DNA from: Beaufortia kweichowensis
Lineage: Eukaryota; Chordata; Actinopteri; Cypriniformes; Gastromyzontidae
NCBI GenBank assembly: GCA_019155185.1
Contig: CM032805.1
Location: forward strand, 17,057,591-17,121,590
DNA: 64,000 nt
Direction of reading: 5' to 3'
Shown here: piece after piece, positions 51,969 through 64,000 of the stretch
Layout of the letters: the number at the start of each line of letters is the position of its first letter
Numbering within the stretch: the first letter of the stretch is position 1
Notes under the pieces: model-generated
Seen by the model: only the letters and a program-made list of their open reading frames with translations
Told to the model about the DNA's origin: nothing
Database searches by the model: none
Made by a program: the position numbers and the translations under genes

Positions 51969-54637
51969 GTATGACAGGTTTATTCATCCCACACGTGCTA
52001 CTAGAAAGAGAAGAATAAATCATTTTGTGACGTCGTGGTTATTTTAGTTTTGTGTCGAAAAAGTCGTGTGTGTTGTTTTTCGGTGCTGTTTGCGTCTGCA
52101 TATGATTCATATGTTTATTGAGAGGAAATTATTGTTTAAACAGTGTGACATTTATAATAACTAATCATCATGTGTAAAGTGAGTGGATTTGTTGTTGTTG
52201 TAGACGCCGGGAGTTTAAACCCTAGCTAGACAGCAGCAGTTTTAAGGCATCGCCTCTGTAGGCAGCACACAATGAACACAGTCTGTGATGTCTAGCAAAT
52301 GTTGTTGACTAGGTTTAGTCAAACTGGATAATAATGTTGACTAGATAGAGACAGTTCCAAGTTTTTAAGTAAATGTTTTTGCATCAGTCTGATAGTTTAA
52401 ATACAAGTCTAATTAATGTCTTATTAGTGACAATCTAAAGAGCTTTATATGCACTTTATTACGTGTCTGACGTCACGGGTGTGTGACGTCATTTCATCGT
52501 ATCGTTTGTTATGATAAGATGACTCCAGTGGTGGTGTTCAGCTACTGTAATGGCATTTGGATATAAGGATGTTGTTATTGTTCTCAGGTTGGACCGTGTA
52601 AATGACAGATGGAGAATGAAACATGTAAACACTGGTTTTACTGGTTTATTGAATTGTTGGGCTCCAGTTTATCAAGATGTCATGCTGTAATTGAAACAGT
52701 ATGGAGGAGTCTGCTGGAAAGTGTGCGAGTGGTTTGTAATGCCACCGAGTGTGTGTGTGTTTCACTTCTACAACCTGTAGTTTTTGTGTGTTTTTTGTTG
52801 ATTGCCATGAATATAGCCATTGGTGCTGATATGGCGGTAAAATATAAATAAATAAATCTACAACCTGTAGTTGACTTGACATTCAAGACACAAAAGTCAA
52901 TAAACAATTTGGAAAATCCTTACGTTGTGTATTAGTCTGTAAAATCCACCCTGAGCTCCCAGAGAAATACAGCAGGAGGATCTTTGATTGTAGACTGTGA
53001 TTCAGGTTTATAGACTGTGTGTTTATATGTGATGCTCATCCATGACACAGCGTGTTGCTGCTTTCTTACTTTCAGGACCGCAGCCCGCAGGTGATGTGAA
53101 ACTGTGGTTTGCTGGTAGAAGTCTCTTGTGGTTTGGTAACAAGCGTTTGATGATGATGTTTGATTTCTCTGAAGTGAATCGTGTGTGTTTAGCAGTAGAG
53201 GGAGCTGCGTGTTGCTTTCGCTTCTCTGCGGCATCATTTACGCTCATTGAGCAGATCAGATGTGATCGTTTGTGTTTCTGAAGATAAACAGAAGTTCACC
53301 CGCACTTCTGAGCATACAACACTTTCCATTTATGAAATATGACCGACACCTGGCTCTGTTACAGAGAACACTAGATGTTACTCATAAGTACTATATAGGG
53401 GTTTATTGGAAACTTGAGGTTTTGTGTATGTGATGGTTTGCTGGATTCTGTGAAGGAGGAAGTTACACTGACTCTGTGAATCTCATGATGTGATGCCTGG
53501 TCATATTTTTAATGCCTAAACCAAAAGCCGGATAGAGTCAAACTTGACCATTAAACATTTTGAGATGCTTTCACAGGAGTGTGTCTTTCCAGTTTGTCGT
53601 GTTCACATGCGTATGAAAGGAAGTCAATGGAGCAAAAAAGTTTAAATTGCATCACATTCCCATAATACTCTTTTTTTATTGCAATTAATTATATTCTGTC
53701 TATTACATGCGTTACATTTTTGAATATATGTATAAGCCATGTAAATAATAGGTCTATAGATTACCACGGATAACAGTTATCCACTGGTTTTAATGTCTTT
53801 AGTAATGTCACAAATAAAAACACTTTTACATTTCTTTCGTGGCCATAAACTAGTTTATGTAGACATAAATGAAAAGGGGTGACCCTTTATGTTAAGAAAT
53901 CCCACCCTAAAGAAGACATATAGGGACAAACATTGAACATATCTATTGGTTTCAGACTTGCCGCTCACGAAAGCCCAAAGCGTTGCCACAGGACATGGAA
54001 AGTGTAGACGAGACAGTTTCTGCCAGCCAAACCTCAGTCAGGTTAAATATAGTAAACCAGCCGTCTAACCACAGCCTGAGTGTGTAGTTTCATCACGACT
54101 GTTTGTCTGAATCAGTACGGTCAGTGATCGTACTGCCATTAACCAGCATATATAAAGGACTCGATCCGTTCTAGATATGTGTGCCGTTGTAAATATCCAC
54201 AAGTTTTTGTGGATTGTTTAGTAATGGACTGATAACTAGTTTGGCTTACATTTGACATCAAGTGAGGATACAGCACGGCACTAAACATGACCTGTATTTT
54301 CATGACCATGTTTGCACAATTTGAATTACCATCTGGACAATTATTATTTAGTTGCAAACTTTTGTGGGTCTTTTTGTGGGTCAACGCATTGCTTGACGTG
54401 ATTTAATGCTATACTATGTAATGACAGCAAATGTAATTTCCGCAATAATTTTACACACAATTTAGCATATATGACACTGTTATTGAAAACTATTGAAGGA
54501 TATAAACTAACAAACTATTATCAGCCAATAATGTACAATACCCTTCACAACACAAGATAACTGTTAAGGAAAAATATACTGTCACATCTCACTGTTAACT
54601 GGTTATCTGCTCTGTGTTTAGGTGAGAAGCTCGGCTA

Positions 54638-59439
<4,802 letters not shown>

Positions 59440-62400
59440 AACACCACCAGGTCCCGGTCTCATCACGGACAGGGACGTCTAACCGCACTGGTTCCTATTT
59501 AACACGGGTATTGAGGGAAATGACAAAAAAAGACAGCGTCTCCGCAGGACGGGGACAGTTTTTTACCAGGTTTTTTTCCCTACGAAGATGCCATGTTGTT
59601 CTTGAGATTCTCACAGGAATATTTTCATAAGAAACGTGTTGAGGTATTTTGTACAGTATACTTGTTTCATTTCAATTGCACTTCCATACACGTATGTTTC
59701 GAGTGACCTCTGCGAGTCTTGGGAAGGAGCCTTACCGTCCCGCTCGCTCTTCTGAGGAGGAGGAAGCGAAAGGGGGGCGGGGCTTTCATTCAGAAATCTC
59801 CCAGACTGTCAATCAACTTATGACAAATCTCCAAAGAGGCCGTTTCTCCGAATGAAGCTTTTTGCACCTCGTTTTCATCTTATTTTGTGTTTTTTAAATG
59901 GTTTCTATTGTCAGTGTCCAAGTGATGGAGGATCCAGATGTTTGTGTTTGTCAATGATGGATTTATGTACTGCTGTTTTTATGGGTTGTTTGTATTTTTT
60001 CCATTTCTTTAATTTGAAGTCTTGCCATCCATCCCAGTCAAATGCAGGAGTGTTCACATATTACAGAATGTTGTCATATGAATTAAATATTGAATGATGA
60101 TAGTGGTGTCTGACAACTGAAGTGATCTTATAACATGATATTTCATCTTAACAATATCGAGCTCGTCTTCAAGTCTCTTTGGTTCTCACGTGTCTTGTGG
60201 ATAGACCTCATGAGTTTTTGATGAAACACACAGTCACGAGACATGTGAGAACCAATGAGATTCAAGACTATCAACATAGAGCCGGCGTGCCCAAGTTAAT
60301 GCATTGGAGCAAAATGTTGCTTTTGGGTCTCACTCAGGTACTTAAATCCACTAAATGAAATCCATATAAATTTGTGTTCATAATGCTACCTGACGTCTAC
60401 ATGAATACCAGGCCGTGTTTACATGAACATACAGGATATATACAGTAACCAGCAGCAGAAATCATCTGATATTATATTCATGGCAGCGGGGAACACTGTG
60501 TAAATCTGAAGTGACTGCATTATTTCACTCTCAGGACACTTTGGAACTGATTGATTTTTATTCGTGTTTGTACTTTTCTACTGTCAGGTGATCTAGTGTA
60601 CATACTTTTAAAACATGACCACTAGTTGTTTTGTACATGAAGAAGACGTGCGCTCGTCTGTAGTTTTATTAAGAAGACTGTAATTATTTCTTTTGAATAC
60701 ACTGATGCTGTTCGCAATGCTGTTTCTTTGTTGTTTTTGGTTATTTTGAAGGAGTATTGTTTTAATTAAGGGGAAATGTTTTAATTGACAGATTCGGCAA
60801 TGAAAAATGGTTTTATTTAGAGCTGTGGGCAGAATGAAGAGATGTTTTATTATCATGAAGATGAAAGTCCTCATTTATCAAAGCCTGTGTCCATTCTTCA
60901 TTAACATTCAGTCAGTGGATTAATCTCATGGAAAAGATGAAGTTTTACCTCAAATATCTAATGAAATTCGTAAAAAATATACCTTTCCTCATGAAAACAA
61001 AGCCTGTTACTATTGTGAGATTTTTTTGCTTTGTGTCAGAATGCAGAAAATCTAAAGGCTCCTTTAATCAAGCTTTATCATCCCAATGCTAAATGACATT
61101 TTTTGGTTTTGTTCGTTGTTGATTTGGGGTCAAATGTATCTTGTTCATTTCCTCCTGAGATATATGTGGTTATATTTGACCTGGTTTACGCGGGTCACAC
61201 ATGTCAGATCTGTTTGTGTATTGGTACATCATCGTCTGTCAGGTTTCTGGAGGCAGAGGTCATCACTATCATCATGTTGAATGTTGTGTTAGATGAACGT
61301 TTGTTTCCTGCAGATTGAGAACGCTGAGCCAGTGCCTGTGTGATTCTCTGCCTCCTCTCATCTCCTCACACATGCATTTCATGAAGATCTCCTCTGTTTT
61401 CTTATTTATTTGTATATTGGCTCATTGCTACTGTACACATTTGTGCAATTCTTTTTTCTGTTGATCCTTTAATACTAATGTTGTGTTTGTTATGTGTGTT
61501 ACTGGATGCATCATCTCAACATCTGTTTCTTTAGTTTCTCTCGGTTTCTTTCTGATCAAAGTGCCAACAGATGAAGAGATCATAACCGCTGTCTGAATGT
61601 TTACTTGGGTTTGTCATTCTCATTTTTCATCTTAATGAAGTTTTTGTTATTCTAAAAAAGGATTCATAACCTCTTGATTTCATTTGACCAGGACGTGTTG
61701 TGAGATTAAGACTAATGTAAGACTAATGGTGACTTGTGCATTCGGTCATCATTTCTGCCAAGGCTTTATTATCTGAAGACCTGAAACCTGTTAAACATCA
61801 GTGTATTAACATTAAACATTTGTTAACTGGAGGTTTTGAAGACACGTGTGGTCGCTCATGTCTGCGTGAGTGTCATACAGTATGAAGTGCTTTATCTGTT
61901 TCTTTCTATTTGACATGCACTGGAAAGTTCTTTATGTTTGATTTCATCTGAAGGGTTCTTTCAGCTTGACGTATGCCTGTCTTTTTGAAGTTCTTGAGAT
62001 ATCAGGAATGTGTTTTTTCTTTGGAATATCCTTTGTGTTATCATTTTCTGCATCTGACAATGCGTTTGATCTAAAGGGTTAAAAGCACACGGCCGTGCCC
62101 AGTATTAATCAAATGACCTGATGTGTGCTGGAATCTTTCAATGCAGTTTCATATAAAAGTTTAGGGCTCATAGTTCTTGAGTTGTAAAATTGTATTTTTC
62201 ACAGAAAGGCTTTTCGGATGTTTTTAACTCATTTTATGAAATATTTTAGACTGAATTTTGTCATACCTTATATGAAATATGATCAAGGGCTTTTAATCAT
62301 CAAATGTGACACATTTTCCCATTTCCATCCCTACAGAAATCAGTTTTTGCAGATGATGTAAATCTGAGATCTGTAATGTTTAAAGTCTTGAGACTCACAG

Positions 62401-62645
62401 AAATTCACTGTAGACCAAGAGATCCTTGAGACCCAGCGCAGATGTAGCATTTTTGTAAACATTGACTGTACCGTGCACTCCTCACGCTTGTGGTGTTTCT
62501 CTTTTCAGTTTTTTATACCGTATGGAAGTTTTAGATTTGTTCAGTAGTGCAATATGCTGTATATAAGAGCTTTGCTCTAAACAATACTTTTCTCAATTGT
62601 TTTTTGTTTTATTGGTACATCTTTTTTCAATAAAATCATTAAAGT
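59440..62645 (+). other. Probable long 3'UTR of bmf
   Basis: No further exon or gene is recognisable after the bmf stop. An AATAAA at 62629-62634 would give a 3'UTR of about 3.2 kb, in line with the long 3'UTR of vertebrate bmf. A second signal lies at about 62802. Frames inside (for example 59649-59855) have no support. Transcript evidence is needed for the true end. Confidence 0.45.
62629..62634 (+). terminator. Polyadenylation signal AATAAA
   Basis: A canonical hexamer in TTTTTCAATAAAATCATTAA, followed by a T/G-rich stretch. It is the best candidate end for the bmf transcript. Confidence 0.4.
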
Positions 62646-62649
62646 CTGA

Positions 62650-63149
62650 ATGTTTATGTGCTTTTATACAGTAAAGTTACTAAACAAGATCCCACAACAG
62701 CAGTTTAAATGGTTTTAGACGAATGAAGATTTTCCAATAACAAACCGTGTTACTTTTTTATTGTATTGTGCAGTTTTACAATTAAGTGAACTGATGCAAT
62801 AATAAAACACTCTCCTTATATTTATATTATCATTTATCTTCTATGCCATCATGAAGCGCCTTTGTTTTTAAGACCACTTAAAGTACACTTTAAACTAGAA
62901 CGGTGCCAATTCGGTCTCAATAGAGAACACTAAGCAGACTATATCTGTATTTGATTTAACATATTCATTGTCTTGTGTACTTTTGTACAACGTAATTCTG
63001 AATTGTGTTTTTCTCATGAGAATGATAAAGTAGATGAAAGGGAACTAACAATAAGATTACAAAGACAAAAACATAAAAAAAGAATATGCAGTAAGGGATC
63101 AATTGAGAAAAGTGTTAAATATAAACCATACACAACAGCAGATGGTCAG
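62650..63149. other. Noncoding stretch, no gene recognised
   Basis: AT-rich, with no domain-bearing frame. The frame at 62973-63203 runs into the duplicated repeat unit and is not supported. Confidence 0.35.
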
Positions 63150-63448
63150 TTCACAATATATTATAAAGTAGCGGTACTTCACAATGCCATAGAAGAACCA
63201 TAAAGAACCTTTAACATCCAAACAAGGTTCTGTACTGTGAAGAAAATTCTTCAGACTATAAGATGAAAAAGTGTGAAGATGAAAATATATAAGATGAAAA
63301 GGTGAAAAAGTGTTCACAATATACTATAAAGTAAAGGTACTTCAAAATGCCATAGAAGAACCATTTCCATAAAGAACCTTTAACATCCAAACAAGGTTCT
63401 GTACTGTGATTACTGTGAAGAAAATTCTTCAGACTATAAGATGAAAAG
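63150..63448. repeat. Tandem duplication of a 163-bp MITE-related unit
   Basis: Copy 1 starts at 63150 and copy 2 at 63313 (TTCACAATATA...). Both carry ATGCCATAGAAGAACCAT and ATAAAGAACCTTTAACATCC, then AGAAAATTCTTCAGACTATA. Copy 2 has small insertions (TTTCC and GATTACT). The unit belongs to the AGAACC/GGTTC family. Confidence 0.85.
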
Positions 63449-64000
63449 AAACAGTTATGATGCAGTGCAGGTCACAATAATGTGAAGTGTGAAGGACTAG
63501 AGTATACTTAAAATATTTATATATATACTTAAACTTCTATGTAAAAGTATTATTATTCCTCACAAAGTTGATGTTTAAGTGAAGCAGAATAATGCAGCAG
63601 TATAGTTATGGAGTAAAGGTGAAGCATTCCCTGCGACGGCGTGTTGTGTTGCCGCAGGCTGCGAGCGGGACGGCGGGGGGGGTTTGGTTCAGGGGTTTGC
63701 TTGGCTCAGCACTTCTTACTGCGGATGGAGTTTTGGCAGCTCTGCCTCTTAAACAATAGCACCTCTGTTCTCAGAGACAGCCATTAACTCCAGCGTCTAT
63801 CTCTGAGGTCACAGCCCGGGTCACCAACAAGTGCAGAGCTTGTTTATTTCTGCACAGCCAATCCACACGTGAGGTTTTCTGCACGGTTAACCCTTTACTG
63901 TCTGGAGATTTAATGTTTACAAAATGCAAATGAAAATGTTTGATCTGTGTGCGTGCGAGTGCCGTTTGGCCCGAAGGCTCCATGACAAGATGAAAATATA
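63449..64000. other. GC-richer noncoding end of the window
   Basis: 63630-63800 contains GACGGCGGGGGGGG and balanced sequence (TTTGGTTCAGGGGTTTGCTT) that looks conserved, but no exon or gene can be named. Confidence 0.3.

Noticed and set aside
53042..53281. 79-residue frame in the first bmf intron
   Set aside because: No splice signals or homology recognised; probably chance.

Overview
The window looks like chromosomal DNA of a ray-finned fish, most likely a cypriniform (zebrafish or carp relative). It has split genes with GT-AG introns, very long dinucleotide microsatellites, a cyprinid-type tRNA-derived SINE with its typical tail, and several teleost MITE families. It also holds a tandem pair of intronless CYP1C cytochrome P450 genes, a gene class found in fish. 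It is gene-poor: four genes can be supported, plus one orphan exon, and most of the rest is intergenic or intronic DNA.

Layout. 1-11.6 kb: no confident gene; dispersed repeat copies, a TG/CG tract, an intact 564-bp non-autonomous hAT-like element (3707-4270, 8-bp target duplication), GA and CT microsatellites. 11.6-18 kb: two intronless CYP1C genes in tandem on the minus strand, a 515-aa copy (12257-13804) and a 526-aa copy (15711-17291). Each has a TATA box and AHR-type (GCGTG) cores upstream, and the two share an almost identical 416-bp tract that looks like recent gene conversion. 18-33 kb: intergenic or intronic DNA with one convincing 147-nt orphan exon (24812-24958, plus) followed by a ~1.5-kb minisatellite of a 34-bp unit. 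33-37.7 kb: a multi-exon minus-strand adhesion GPCR of the G subfamily (GAIN/GPS plus seven-helix domain), with an unresolved 5' end. 38-51.7 kb: repeats and conserved-looking noncoding stretches. 51.8-62.6 kb: bmf, a BH3-only apoptosis gene on the plus strand, with a CpG-rich GC-box promoter, a probable noncoding first exon, three coding exons and a probable long 3'UTR. 62.6-64 kb: a 163-bp tandem duplication and GC-rich DNA without a recognised gene.

The genes are not an operon and need not act together. The CYP1C pair is probably inducible through the aryl hydrocarbon receptor, the GPCR is a cell-surface receptor, and bmf is a pro-apoptotic sensor. No new enzymatic or defence system is evident. 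The observations most worth checking are the CYP1C conversion tract, the 34-bp minisatellite beside the orphan exon, the altered dynein-light-chain motif of Bmf, and the one-base frame problem in the GPCR signal-peptide exon.
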